This document shows positions 1 to 9,616 of a DNA stretch of 29,809 bases, piece after piece. Both the position numbers and the translations under genes were made by a program. Under the pieces are notes generated by a model. The model saw nothing but the letters and a program-made list of their open reading frames with translations. It made no database searches and was not told the DNA's origin. Origin of the DNA: QPJE01 sp051747745 (lineage in GTDB: Bacteria; Bacillota; Halanaerobiia; Halanaerobiales; Halanaerobiaceae); assembly GCA_051747745.1 (NCBI GenBank), contig JBNJGL010000028.1, forward strand, positions 1 through 29,809, written 5' to 3'. The stretch's first letter is position 1. Each line of letters begins with the position of its first letter.

Positions 1-89
1 TCTCTTTTTATTTTATAAAAGAAGGAAAATATTATATTTTATAGAATACTAAACAATAACAAGATAAATGAAAATATGGGGGGGTTTAT

Positions 90-902
90 ATGGATCAGAT
101 TCAGGGTGGACTTCAGAGTGTTATTGCAAATTATGGCATGAAAGTAGTGCTGGCATTAGTTTTACTTATTGGTGGATTATGGGCTATAAAGATTATTACA
201 AAGATTTTAGAAAAATCTATGCAGGGTAAATTCGAAAAAACTTTAACTGGATTTTTAGTTTCTATCGCTCGTGCATTGTTGATGGCATTACTGGTGATTT
301 CCATTGCATCTACTTTGGGAATAGCAGTTACATCTTTTGTAGCCGTATTAGGTGCTGCTTCATTTGCTGTAGGTTTTGCACTACAGGGAAGTTTGTCTAA
401 TTTTGCCGGTGGAGTTCTACTGTTAATGTTTAAACCATTTTCTGCTGGTGATGTAATAGAGGTAGATGGATATAAAGGTAAAGTACAGGAAATCCAAATT
501 CTTTATACAATTATTACAACTTTTGACAATAAAAAAGTAATGATACCAAACAGCAATGTTTCCGGCAACAGTATAACTAATTTCTCCGCAATGGAAACCA
601 GACGAGTTGATCTAACTTTTGGTATTGGTTATGATGATGATTTTCACGAAGCAATTGCATTATTAAAAGATCTTGCTGATAAACATGAATTAGTTTTAGA
701 TGATCCAGCACCATTAATTAGAGTTTCAGAACATGCTGGTAGTTCAGTTAATATTGCCTGTAAACTCTGGGTTAAAGGTGCAGATTACTGGGATGTTTAT
801 TTTGATATGCATGAAGATGTAAAAGATGCATTTGATGCTGCTGGAATTGGAATTCCTTATCCACAGCTGGATGTACATTTTGATGAAGGAGTTAAAGTTT
901 GA
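90..902 (+). CDS. mscS: MscS-family small-conductance mechanosensitive channel
   Basis: Product of 270 aa, close to the usual MscS length. It should form a homoheptameric inner-membrane channel that releases solutes on hypo-osmotic shock. Hydrophobic segments lie near residues 14-36, 58-78 and 83-108. The third is the Gly/Ala-rich pore helix (it includes AASFAVGFALQG) and runs into the conserved beta-domain stretch FKPFSAGDVIEVDGYKG, then a cytoplasmic alpha/beta region containing MIPNSNV. The ATG at 90 follows a run of seven G (78-84), which serves as an unusual Shine-Dalgarno. The stop (900-902) overlaps the TTG start of the photolyase gene, so the two are probably translationally coupled. 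Family assignment is secure; gating properties cannot be read from the sequence. Confidence 0.93.
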   Translation: MDQIQGGLQSVIANYGMKVVLALVLLIGGLWAIKIITKILEKSMQGKFEKTLTGFLVSIARALLMALLVISIASTLGIAVTSFVAVLGAASFAVGFALQGSLSNFAGGVLLLMFKPFSAGDVIEVDGYKGKVQEIQILYTIITTFDNKKVMIPNSNVSGNSITNFSAMETRRVDLTFGIGYDDDFHEAIALLKDLADKHELVLDDPAPLIRVSEHAGSSVNIACKLWVKGADYWDVYFDMHEDVKDAFDAAGIGIPYPQLDVHFDEGVKV

Positions 903-2266
903 TAATTTCTAAAGCAAAAATAAAGAAATTAAATAAAGTCAACAGCAATAACGGCAAATTTGTGCTGTACTGGATGCAGGCATCACAGCGGTTTAAGTTT
1001 AATCCTGCCTATCAATTTGCTGTTGAAAAAGCAAATGAACTCGATCTTCCTTTATTAGTTATTTTCATTTTTGATTTTAACTATCCTGAAGCAGAGTACA
1101 GCCATTATAAATTTATGCTGGAAGGATTAAAAGAGTTAAGGTCTTATGCTAATAAAGAAAGAATCAATTTTTTTATCTTTAAAAATAAATCAAAAAAATT
1201 ATTTGAAGCCCTGTCTAAAAAAGCCGCTTTTTTTATTGTAGATGGGGCTTATTTAAACCATTTACAAAAATGGAGAAAAGATATAACCCCCTCTATTTTT
1301 TCACCTTTTTATGAAGTGGAAAGTAATGTAATTTTTCCTGTTGAAGAAGTGTCAGATAAGGAAGAATATGCAGCATATACCATTCGTAAAAAAATAAAAA
1401 AACTTTATTCAAAATATCTTATAGAAAAAGAAGAAAATCTTTTAAAAAACAGAAAAAATATTGTACTAGAGGATGATATAAAAGAATGTTTGATAACTGA
1501 TATTGATTATTATCTTGACCCAGAAAATTTAAATATGAATAAAAATAGTTTGTATATTAGTAAATTTACTGGTGGATATTCGGAAGCACAAAAACTTTTA
1601 AATATCTTTATTAAAGAAAAGCTTGCCGATTATAGTGATAAACACAGCAGTCCTGCCTTAGAATATCAGTCTAATTTAAGTCCATATCTGCATTTTGGAC
1701 AGATTTCCCCTCTGGAAATTGCTTTAAAAGTAAAAGAAAGCAAAGTAGAAGGAGAAGATTTTTTGGAAGAATTAATTATACGACGAGAACTTAGTTTTAA
1801 TTTTGTTCATTATAATAAAAATTATGATAAAAGTTTAAAACATATACTCCCGGACTGGGCTTATTATACACTGGCAGATCACACAGATGACAGCAGAAAT
1901 TATATTTATCAATATAAAGACTTTGAGAATTTCAGCACACACGATAAATACTGGAATGCAGCACAAAAAGAAATGGTCTGTACAGGAAAGATGCACGGAT
2001 ATATGAGGATGTACTGGGGCAAAAAAATATTGGAATGGACAGAAGATCCCGAAACTGCTTTTAAATGGGCTTTAAAACTAAACAATAAATATTCTCTGGA
2101 CGGCAGAGATGCAAATAGTTATGCAGGAGTAGCCTGGTGTTTTGGCAAACATGATAGGGCATGGAAAGAAAGAAAAATTTATGGTAAAGTAAGATATATG
2201 AATAAAAATGGTCTTGAGAGAAAATTTGATATGGAAAAATATTTGAATAAAATCAGTTCGTTATAA
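899..2266 (+). CDS. phr: Class II CPD deoxyribodipyrimidine photolyase
   Basis: Product of 455 aa. It uses FAD and light to split cyclobutane pyrimidine dimers in DNA. The N-terminal half is the photolyase alpha/beta domain (LYWMQASQRFKFNPAY near residues 23-38; YPEAEYSHYKFMLEGLKEL near 61-80). The C-terminal half is the FAD-binding helical domain. It carries class II signatures: RRELSFNFVHYN, THDKYWNAAQKEMVCTGKMH, YMRMYWGKKILEW and LDGRDANSYAGVAWCFGKHD. These distinguish it from class I PhrB. The start is TTG at 899, supported by AAGGAG at 886-891 with a 7-nt spacer; it overlaps the mscS stop. The mscS link looks like chance co-transcription, not functional partnership. A photolyase is notable in what may be an anaerobe of exposed brines (inference). 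Confidence 0.94.
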   Translation: MIISKAKIKKLNKVNSNNGKFVLYWMQASQRFKFNPAYQFAVEKANELDLPLLVIFIFDFNYPEAEYSHYKFMLEGLKELRSYANKERINFFIFKNKSKKLFEALSKKAAFFIVDGAYLNHLQKWRKDITPSIFSPFYEVESNVIFPVEEVSDKEEYAAYTIRKKIKKLYSKYLIEKEENLLKNRKNIVLEDDIKECLITDIDYYLDPENLNMNKNSLYISKFTGGYSEAQKLLNIFIKEKLADYSDKHSSPALEYQSNLSPYLHFGQISPLEIALKVKESKVEGEDFLEELIIRRELSFNFVHYNKNYDKSLKHILPDWAYYTLADHTDDSRNYIYQYKDFENFSTHDKYWNAAQKEMVCTGKMHGYMRMYWGKKILEWTEDPETAFKWALKLNNKYSLDGRDANSYAGVAWCFGKHDRAWKERKIYGKVRYMNKNGLERKFDMEKYLNKISSL

Positions 2267-2410
2267 TAATTTAGGAATATTTGTGATTTCTGTATAGATT
2301 TCAAATTAATGCTGAGATATAATATAATTTATATACAGTTCATATAATGTAAAATGATATTAAATTTTAACATAATTATAGAATATATATTTTCATCTGG
2401 AGTGGTGTAA

Positions 2411-2917
2411 TTGTTTACAATTCCAAATTATATAACAATAATGAGAATACTATTAATACCTATTTTCCTTTATTTCTTTATTGAAGGTGAATATTTTATA
2501 TCAGGTCTTATTTTTGCTGTTTCTGGTTTAACAGATTTTTTGGATGGTTATCTGGCCAGAAAATATGATATGACTTCTAAAATAGGTAAAATTTTAGACC
2601 CACTTGCAGATAAATTAACTATTATTGGTATTTTATTGGTATTGGTAAAAATGAATATAATTCCCAGATTTATATCGATTATTCTTCTTTCAAGGGAAGT
2701 TTTTATACTTTTTTCTTCAGGTATTGCCTATCTTATGGGAAGAAATTTTATCAATCCAAGCCTACTGGGCAAAACATCTATGTTCTTATTATATGTTGCT
2801 ATAGCAGTTAAGCTGCTAGATATTCATGTAGTTGATATGGCCTTATTTTATATAGTAATTCCTCTGAATATAATATCTGCTGTTGATTATCTAATTAAGG
2901 CATATAAAAAGCTTTAA
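2411..2917 (+). CDS. pgsA: CDP-diacylglycerol-glycerol-3-phosphate 3-phosphatidyltransferase
   Basis: Product of 168 aa, an integral membrane enzyme. It makes phosphatidylglycerol phosphate from CDP-diacylglycerol and glycerol-3-phosphate, the first committed step to phosphatidylglycerol and cardiolipin. The CDP-alcohol phosphotransferase motif is complete: D42, D45, G46, A49, R50, G59, D63, D67, read in TDFLDGYLARKYD and GKILDPLADK. Hydrophobic helices surround the motif as in the family. The start is TTG at 2411, preceded by GGAG at 399-402 of the 2 kb region (2399-2402) with an 8-nt spacer. It opens the long plus-strand run that continues through ymfF/ymfH. In Bacillus, pgsA also lies near ymfF/ymfH, which supports the assignment. 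Confidence 0.94.
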   Translation: MFTIPNYITIMRILLIPIFLYFFIEGEYFISGLIFAVSGLTDFLDGYLARKYDMTSKIGKILDPLADKLTIIGILLVLVKMNIIPRFISIILLSREVFILFSSGIAYLMGRNFINPSLLGKTSMFLLYVAIAVKLLDIHVVDMALFYIVIPLNIISAVDYLIKAYKKL

Positions 2918-2941
2918 GAATAAGTTGGAAGGAGCTGTATT

Positions 2942-4246
2942 ATGAGAATATTAATAAAAAATATAAATGAAATTTACTCTGGCAAAAGAGATGAAATTAT
3001 AAAAGATGGTTTTATTGAAGTAACTGATAGTCATATTTCAGAAATAAATACTATGGAAGAATGTCCAAAAGATGATATATATGACAGAATAATTGATGCT
3101 GGTGAAAAGATAGCGCTGCCAGGTTTTATCAATACACATACACACGCGGGAATGACATTAATGAGGGGTTATGCAGATGATCTTCCGTTAGAAAATTGGC
3201 TTCAGGAAAAAATATGGCCATTTGAAGCTCAGCTTAAAAAGGATGATATTTACTGGGGATCTGCTCTTTCAGTAGTTGAAATGATAAGAACCGGAACAAC
3301 ACTTTTTACAGATATGTATTTTGAGATGGATAGTGTAGCCGAACTTGTAAGTAAAAGTGGAATCAGGGCTGCACTTGCAGAAGGACTGATTGAAGAAAAT
3401 GATGGAGAAGAAGGTTTAAAAAAATCATGTGAATTTGCTAAAAAATGGCATGGCGCTGCTCACGGCAGAATCACAACACTGCTTGCACCACATGCACCAT
3501 ATTCTTGTTCCACTGAATATTTAAAAAAGATCCAAAAATGTGCTGATGATAAAAATCTTCCAATTCATATACACGTCTCAGAAACAAAAAAAGAACTGGA
3601 AAATTCTCTGCAGGAAAAAGGATTATCTCCGGTTAAATATCTTAATGAAATTGGCCTTTTAGATAGCCCTATACTGGCAGCACACTGTGTAAATTTAGAA
3701 GAAGGCGATATTGAAATCTTAGCTAATAAAAATGTAACAGTTGCTCATAATCCTTCCAGCAATGTAAAACTTGCAAGTGGAATAGCCCCTGTTTTGGATT
3801 TAATTGAGGCAGGTGTTAATGTAGCTATAGGAACAGATGGTGTTTCCAGCAATAACAATCTTGATATGATAGAAGAGGCAAGGCTGGCTTCATATATGCA
3901 GAAAGTATCCACCTCTGATCCGACAGCAGTGGATATATGGAATCTGCTTAAAATGCTGACTGAAAATGGTGCCAGCGGACTTAATTTAAAAAATCTTGGG
4001 CAGCTAAAAGAGGGTAGTGCAGCCGACTTAATATTGGTTGATATAAAGAAAGACTCAGTTTCTTACCCCCACCACAATAATCTTTCTAATTTATTTTATG
4101 CTTCACACGGAAATTTAGTTGACACTGTAATTGTAGATGGTGAGATTTTAATGGAGAACAGGATAATAAAGACACTGGATATAGAAAGGATATATCATGA
4201 AGTAGAAAAAAGATCAGTTCGTATTGCAGACAAATTTACTTACTAA
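2942..4246 (+). CDS. mtaD: 5-methylthioadenosine/S-adenosylhomocysteine deaminase
   Basis: Product of 434 aa, an amidohydrolase of the TrzN/AtzA-MtaD branch. It should deaminate S-adenosylhomocysteine, 5'-methylthioadenosine or related adenosyl compounds in the cytosol, feeding SAM by-product recycling. The metal-site motif NTHTHAG holds H66 and H68. Further motifs are MTLMRGYADDLPLENWL, the ligand stretch HIHVSETKKE, AAHCVNLEEGDIE and GTDGVSSNNNLDM. The ATG start has a good Shine-Dalgarno (GAAGGAGC) and lies 24 nt after pgsA, so the two are probably co-transcribed. Substrate range within this branch is broad (5'-deoxyadenosine is also possible), so the exact substrate is inferred from family membership. 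Confidence 0.9.
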   Translation: MRILIKNINEIYSGKRDEIIKDGFIEVTDSHISEINTMEECPKDDIYDRIIDAGEKIALPGFINTHTHAGMTLMRGYADDLPLENWLQEKIWPFEAQLKKDDIYWGSALSVVEMIRTGTTLFTDMYFEMDSVAELVSKSGIRAALAEGLIEENDGEEGLKKSCEFAKKWHGAAHGRITTLLAPHAPYSCSTEYLKKIQKCADDKNLPIHIHVSETKKELENSLQEKGLSPVKYLNEIGLLDSPILAAHCVNLEEGDIEILANKNVTVAHNPSSNVKLASGIAPVLDLIEAGVNVAIGTDGVSSNNNLDMIEEARLASYMQKVSTSDPTAVDIWNLLKMLTENGASGLNLKNLGQLKEGSAADLILVDIKKDSVSYPHHNNLSNLFYASHGNLVDTVIVDGEILMENRIIKTLDIERIYHEVEKRSVRIADKFTY

Positions 4247-4276
4247 AAATTCTTTGTTTTAAGAAGGGGGAAAATC

Positions 4277-7039
4277 ATGGCTAAATCTATTCGATTTTTT
4301 ATATCAGCGGCCATTTTGATTTTTATATTAATATTCATAGTTCTTTCAACAGGATCCAGTATTTTTACTGACTGGCTCTGGTTTAAAGAACTTAATTTTG
4401 AAAAAACTTTTATGATAATGTTCTTGTCTAATTTCATTCTGCGTATAGTTATTGGGGCTGTATTTGCTTCTGTAATATATTTGAATTTGCATTTCACAAA
4501 AAAACCTATTATAGATTTTATCAATATAAAAACAGATAATCGAGTCGAAACTTTATTTGGAGAAGAGAGAAGTAAGATTTTTGACTGGTTAAATAAAAAA
4601 AGACTTAATATAATATACCTTTTAATCAGTTTGGTTTTTGGATTTTTGTTCAGTTCTATCAGCAGTGAAAGCTGGAAGATGGTTCTTAAATTTTTAAATA
4701 GAACTTCATTTCAAATTATGGACCCGATTTTTTCTAAGGATATAGGTTTTTATGTTTTCACACTTCCATTTTTACGTTTTGTAAGAGAAATGGGTATGGT
4801 ACTTGTAATATTATCTCTAATCTTTACCGGGTTTATATATCTTATTTTTACCGGTGTACATTCGTTTAATGATTTATCGGTAAAATTAAGCAGACGTGGC
4901 AAAAAACATCTTTCTATACTGGTTTTTATATTCTTGCTTTTTAAAGCCTGGGATTACAGACTTAAGATGTATGATATATTATTTTCCCCACGTGGAGTTG
5001 TTTTTGGAGCCGGTTACACAGATGTAAATGCAAATCTACTGGCATATAGAATCTTATTTATTACAGTGCTCTTTGTAGCAGCAGCTGTACTATTTAGTCT
5101 TATTAAAAACAATTATAAATTTGTTATCTGGGGAATAGGAGCCTGGATTATTGTATCTATTGTCTTCACCGGTCTCTATCCTGGATTTATACAGCAGTTT
5201 AGAGTTGAACCAAATGAGATTACTCTGGAGAGTGAATATATAAAACATAATATTGATATGACACTGGCTGCCTATGGACTTGATAATGTGGAAGAAAAGA
5301 ATTATGAAATTAAAAATGATCTAACATATGATAAATTAATGGAAAGGCCAGAAACTGTCAATAATATCCGCCTGTGGGATAACAGACCACTTCTTTCTAC
5401 CTACAGTCAGTTACAGGAATTGAGACAGTATTATAAATTTATTAATATCGATATTGATAGATATCAGATAAATGGCGAATACAGACAGGTAATGCTTGCA
5501 GCTAGAGAAATGGATCAGAATTTACTATCTCCACAGGCCCAGACATGGGTAAATAAGACTTTAAAATATACGCACGGATTTGGAGTTGCTATGAGCCCGG
5601 TAAACCAGGTAACACCAGAAGGTCTGCCCGAGTTTTATATTAAAGATATTCCTCCAAAAATTGATGCTGATATTGAATTAAATAACAGTGCAGTTTATTA
5701 TGGCGAAAAAACAGATAATTATGTAATTGCCAATACTGAGTCAACAGAATTCCATTATCCAATGGGATCCGAGAATGTTTATATTAACTATGATGGTAGT
5801 GGTGGTGTAGAGATAAATAACTTTTTGCGCAAAGCTATTTATGCACTGCGCATGGGAAATATGAATTTAATTCTTTCCAGTGATATAAATAATGACAGCC
5901 GTATTATGTATCACAGAAATATTAAAGAAAGAGTTCAAAAAGCAGCACCATTTTTAAAATATGATAGTGATCCCTATCTTGTTATTGATGAAGGGCGCCT
6001 ATTCTGGATTTATGATGCCTATACAACAACTGATTCATATCCTTATTCACAGCCATATAACAGAGGTGACAACTATATTAGAAACTCTGTTAAAGTTGTT
6101 ATAGATGCTTATAATGGAGATATGGATTTTTATGTGATCGATGAAAAAGATCCATTAGCAAAAACATATATGAAGATATTTGATGATCTCTTTACCTCTG
6201 GTGAGGAAATGTCAGATTCACTTAGAAAACATCTCCGCTATCCTAAGGATCTCTATAAAATTCAAACAGAATTATATGGGACTTATCATATGGAAGACCC
6301 GGTTGTTTTTTACAATAAAGAAGACATGTGGAATATACCTGAGGAAACATATTCCAACACCGCAATAAAGGTGGAACCATATTATATTATAAATAATCTT
6401 CCTGGTGAAGAAGATTCCGAGTTTATATTAATGTCTCCATTTACACCTGCAAATAAAAACAATATGGTGTCCTGGATGGCAGCCCGTTCTGACGGAGATA
6501 GATATGGTGACCTTCTGGTTTATAAATTTCCAAAAGATAATCTGGTATATGGTCCTACACAGATAGAATCCAGAATAGATCAGGAATCTGGAATATCACA
6601 GCTGCTTACCTTATGGAGTCAGAGAGGTTCTCAAGTTATTAGAGGAAATCTTCTTGTTATCCCGATAGATAATAATATAATGTATGTAGAGCCAATATAT
6701 CTTCAGGCAGAAACCAGCCAGCTTCCAGAATTAAAAAGAGTTGTAGTTGCATATGAGAATGAAATTGTTATGAGAGAGAATCTGGGGGCTGCATTTAAGG
6801 CTTTATTTGATGATGAAGAACCCAAAATAGTTGGTCCTGGAGAAGAACCTTTAGAAGAAACTGAATTAGAGGATGATACTTCTGCTATTTTGAGTGATGT
6901 TGATTCACTGACTTCAGAAGCCAATAGATTGTTTGATGAAGCCGAAAGTGCGCTTAAAGAAGGAGATTTTGCCAGGTATGGTGAGTTAATTGAAGAACTG
7001 GGAGAAATATTAAATAAATTAACTGAGACAGGAGAGTAA
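4277..7039 (+). CDS. UPF0182 (COG1615) family membrane protein
   Basis: Product of 920 aa of unknown function. I recognise it as UPF0182 by its architecture: about seven transmembrane helices in the first third (near residues 5-27, 47-69, 112-131, 172-197, 212-227, 258-280, 286-305), then a large soluble domain that is presumably extracytoplasmic. The stretch ITDWLWF-like near residues 31-37 (TDWLWFKELNF) and WDNRPLLSTYSQLQELRQYY near 367-386 are family-like. The last 70 residues are strongly acidic and predicted helical. The start ATG follows AAGGGGG and sits 30 nt after mtaD. The family is scattered over actinobacteria, cyanobacteria and some Bacillota; no biochemical role is established. 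The operon context does not settle its job. Confidence 0.88.
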   Translation: MAKSIRFFISAAILIFILIFIVLSTGSSIFTDWLWFKELNFEKTFMIMFLSNFILRIVIGAVFASVIYLNLHFTKKPIIDFINIKTDNRVETLFGEERSKIFDWLNKKRLNIIYLLISLVFGFLFSSISSESWKMVLKFLNRTSFQIMDPIFSKDIGFYVFTLPFLRFVREMGMVLVILSLIFTGFIYLIFTGVHSFNDLSVKLSRRGKKHLSILVFIFLLFKAWDYRLKMYDILFSPRGVVFGAGYTDVNANLLAYRILFITVLFVAAAVLFSLIKNNYKFVIWGIGAWIIVSIVFTGLYPGFIQQFRVEPNEITLESEYIKHNIDMTLAAYGLDNVEEKNYEIKNDLTYDKLMERPETVNNIRLWDNRPLLSTYSQLQELRQYYKFINIDIDRYQINGEYRQVMLAAREMDQNLLSPQAQTWVNKTLKYTHGFGVAMSPVNQVTPEGLPEFYIKDIPPKIDADIELNNSAVYYGEKTDNYVIANTESTEFHYPMGSENVYINYDGSGGVEINNFLRKAIYALRMGNMNLILSSDINNDSRIMYHRNIKERVQKAAPFLKYDSDPYLVIDEGRLFWIYDAYTTTDSYPYSQPYNRGDNYIRNSVKVVIDAYNGDMDFYVIDEKDPLAKTYMKIFDDLFTSGEEMSDSLRKHLRYPKDLYKIQTELYGTYHMEDPVVFYNKEDMWNIPEETYSNTAIKVEPYYIINNLPGEEDSEFILMSPFTPANKNNMVSWMAARSDGDRYGDLLVYKFPKDNLVYGPTQIESRIDQESGISQLLTLWSQRGSQVIRGNLLVIPIDNNIMYVEPIYLQAETSQLPELKRVVVAYENEIVMRENLGAAFKALFDDEEPKIVGPGEEPLEETELEDDTSAILSDVDSLTSEANRLFDEAESALKEGDFARYGELIEELGEILNKLTETGE

Positions 7040-7048
7040 TATTACATT

Positions 7049-8320
7049 ATGGAAAACTTTGAATTTGAAAAAATTAAAAATAAATATAATATACATCATC
7101 TTTCAACCAATAAATTCAAAACAAATCTAATTCAAATATATTTCATGCTGCCTCTGAATTCATGGTCAGAGGCGGCCATGAATTCATTAATACCTGCTGT
7201 ATTAAAAAGAGGATCTAAGAAATTTCCTACAAGCAGAATAATAAAATCAGAACTGGAAAATCTTTATGGTGCTGGTATATCTTTTTCTGTACTTAAAAGA
7301 GGAGAAAATCAGGTGCTGAGATTTTCACTGGAAACTGTTAACGAAAAATATCTGGATGAAGATATAAATTTGAGTAAAAAAAGCTTTGAACTTTTGAGTG
7401 ATTTAATTTTTAACCCTTTACTTAAAGATGAAAAATTTGTTGAGGAATATTACCTGCAGGAAAAGAAGAATTTGATAGAAAATATAAATGGTTTAATTAA
7501 CGATAAATACAGTTATGCAGCAGAAAAGTGTTTTCAGAACATGTGTAAGAATGAAAAATACGGTATATATAAATTAGGAGATGTCAAATCTCTTAGAAAA
7601 AACAGCAGAGAAAAACTCTATGACCACTACAAAAAAATAAAAAATGATGCAAAAAGCAGTATTTTTATGGTAGGGGATTTCAAAGGATCATTTATCAGCA
7701 GTATTTTTAATGAAATTAAATTACCTTCCCAGAATGATATTATAGATGATTTTACAGATACTGATTTTCCTGAAAGAGAAGTACAGTATATTACAGAGGA
7801 AATGTCAGTAAATCAGGCTAAGCTTGCAGCAGGTTTTAGAACTGGAATTACAAGGAATATGGGAAACTATTACTCTCTGTTAGTTTTCAACAGTCTTTTA
7901 GGTGGATTTTCTCAGTCAAAATTATTTCAGGAGGTTAGAGAAAAACGATCACTTGCTTATTACATAAATTCTTCTATAGAGTCAACAAAGGGACTGATGA
8001 TGGTAAGCTGTGGAATAAATAATGAAAATTACTCAGAAGTTTTAGAATTAATTGAAGAACAAATATCAGCTCTTGCAGCTGGAGATTTTACTGACAGAGA
8101 ATTTGTCTGGGCTAAAAAGAGTTTAATCAACAGATTGAAACAGGATCTGGACAGCAGTAAATCACTGGCAGCACACTATTTGTTAAGTTTAATCAATAAT
8201 AAAAGTGAATCAATTATTTCAACAATCGATAACATCAAAGATGTTGATAGAAATGATATTCGAGAAATAGCAGAGAAAATAAAACTTGATACAGTATATT
8301 TTTTAAGAAGTGAGGAATGA
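7049..8320 (+). CDS. ymfF: M16-family peptidase-like protein YmfF (no zinc motif)
   Basis: Product of 423 aa, with the M16 (insulinase/pitrilysin) fold. The position where an active member has HxxEH reads LIPAVLKRGSKKFPTS, so the zinc site is absent. The C-terminal half keeps the substrate-binding type region (FQEVREKRSLAYYINSSIES). This is the usual inactive partner of an M16 heterodimer, the active one being the next gene. The pair corresponds to Bacillus YmfF/YmfH, which some annotation systems link to elongation factor P 5-aminopentanol modification; I treat that link as established naming but not proven function here. It lies 9 nt after the UPF0182 gene, and its last codons overlap the ymfH start (ATGA). 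Confidence 0.87.
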   Translation: MENFEFEKIKNKYNIHHLSTNKFKTNLIQIYFMLPLNSWSEAAMNSLIPAVLKRGSKKFPTSRIIKSELENLYGAGISFSVLKRGENQVLRFSLETVNEKYLDEDINLSKKSFELLSDLIFNPLLKDEKFVEEYYLQEKKNLIENINGLINDKYSYAAEKCFQNMCKNEKYGIYKLGDVKSLRKNSREKLYDHYKKIKNDAKSSIFMVGDFKGSFISSIFNEIKLPSQNDIIDDFTDTDFPEREVQYITEEMSVNQAKLAAGFRTGITRNMGNYYSLLVFNSLLGGFSQSKLFQEVREKRSLAYYINSSIESTKGLMMVSCGINNENYSEVLELIEEQISALAAGDFTDREFVWAKKSLINRLKQDLDSSKSLAAHYLLSLINNKSESIISTIDNIKDVDRNDIREIAEKIKLDTVYFLRSEE

Positions 8321-9612
8321 TCAGTTTGGAAAAAGTATATGATAAAAAAATGAATGAAATTTTAATTAAAGAAAAATTAAATAATGGTCTTCATATGTAT
8401 ATATTTAATAAAAAAGGTTTCAAAAAGCAGTATGCAGTTATTTCTGTTGATTATGGTTCTAACGATACTGAATTTATTGATGTAGAAACTGGAGAAAAAG
8501 TTAGCAGTCCGAAAGGAATAGCACATTTTTTAGAACATCAGCTTTTTGAGGATAAAGAAAGCAGTATTTTTGATAAATTTGCTGATTTAGGTGCTTCTGC
8601 TAATGCTTATACCAGTTTTAACAGCACTAATTATCTTTTTTCCAGTACGGAAAATTTCAATGAATCTTTAATGAATTTGCTGGATTTTGTTCAGACACCT
8701 TATTTTACTGAAAAAAGTGTAAACAAGGAAAAAGGTATTATAATGCAAGAAATAAAAATGTACCAGGATGATCCTTACTGGCGTTCATTATTTAATATGC
8801 TTTCTGGCCTTTACAATAATCATCCAGTTAAAAATGACATCGCAGGAACTGTCGAGAGTGTTAACAGCATTTCTCCAGAAGATCTTTATCTCTGCCATAA
8901 AAATTTCTATCAGCCGGCCAATATGGACCTTATTTTAATAGGTGATATTGACGAAAAGAAAATAATAGATCTGGTTAGAGAAAATCAGCTGAATAAATCT
9001 TTTTCAGAATTGAAAACTCCAGTAAAAATTATTCCTGAAGAAAGTAAAACTATTAACAAAAAACATATTGAAGTAGAGATGAATATTTCGCGTCCACTTG
9101 TACAGATTGCGTTTAAAGATATAGAAAATCCTACCACCCCAAAAGAAATTATAAAAAAAGAATATGCTGTAAATATACTGCTTGATATATTATTTGCCCG
9201 AAGTAGTTTGAGATATAACAAATTTTATGAGCAGGGTATAATAGACAGCAGTTTTTCGAGCACATATATTAGAAAAGAAGATTATGGATATATACATTTA
9301 CATGGTGAAAGCAGAAAAGCAGATAAAATGATTACAGGTATTGCTGATTCCTTAAAAAAAATAGAAAAAAAAGAAATAGACGAGGGATTTTCGCGAATCA
9401 AAAAAAGGTATCTGGGCGGTTATATTAAGATGTTTAATAATTTTGGCAGTCTTGCTTCTGAATTCATAAATTATAGAAGACTCGGTATTGACATATTTTC
9501 TTTAATGGAAATTATCGATGAAATTAAGATCGAAGAATTATATAATTATGCAGATTCTCTTTTTGATGAAAACCTTATGGTAGAATCAATAGTAAAAAAC
9601 AAACAGGATTGA
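8317..9612 (+). CDS. ymfH: M16-family zinc peptidase YmfH
   Basis: Product of 431 aa, an M16 metallopeptidase with the inverted zinc motif intact: H70, E73 and H74 in HFLEHQLFE, and the distal glutamate E145 in GIIMQEIKMYQDD. No signal peptide is visible, so it should act in the cytosol. The start ATG overlaps the stop of ymfF by 4 nt, typical of obligate heterodimer partners. Together the two genes match the conserved YmfF/YmfH pair near pgsA in Bacillota. The substrate is unknown; the family's other members degrade short peptides or process precursors. Assignment to the pair is firm, the EF-P modification role is inferred from nomenclature. Confidence 0.9.
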   Translation: MISLEKVYDKKMNEILIKEKLNNGLHMYIFNKKGFKKQYAVISVDYGSNDTEFIDVETGEKVSSPKGIAHFLEHQLFEDKESSIFDKFADLGASANAYTSFNSTNYLFSSTENFNESLMNLLDFVQTPYFTEKSVNKEKGIIMQEIKMYQDDPYWRSLFNMLSGLYNNHPVKNDIAGTVESVNSISPEDLYLCHKNFYQPANMDLILIGDIDEKKIIDLVRENQLNKSFSELKTPVKIIPEESKTINKKHIEVEMNISRPLVQIAFKDIENPTTPKEIIKKEYAVNILLDILFARSSLRYNKFYEQGIIDSSFSSTYIRKEDYGYIHLHGESRKADKMITGIADSLKKIEKKEIDEGFSRIKKRYLGGYIKMFNNFGSLASEFINYRRLGIDIFSLMEIIDEIKIEELYNYADSLFDENLMVESIVKNKQD

Positions 9613-9616
9613 TTAT

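Noticed and set aside
4243..4524. Minus-strand reading frame of 93 codons antisense to the UPF0182 start
   Set aside because: It is a shadow of the transmembrane coding region with no family likeness and no ribosome site.
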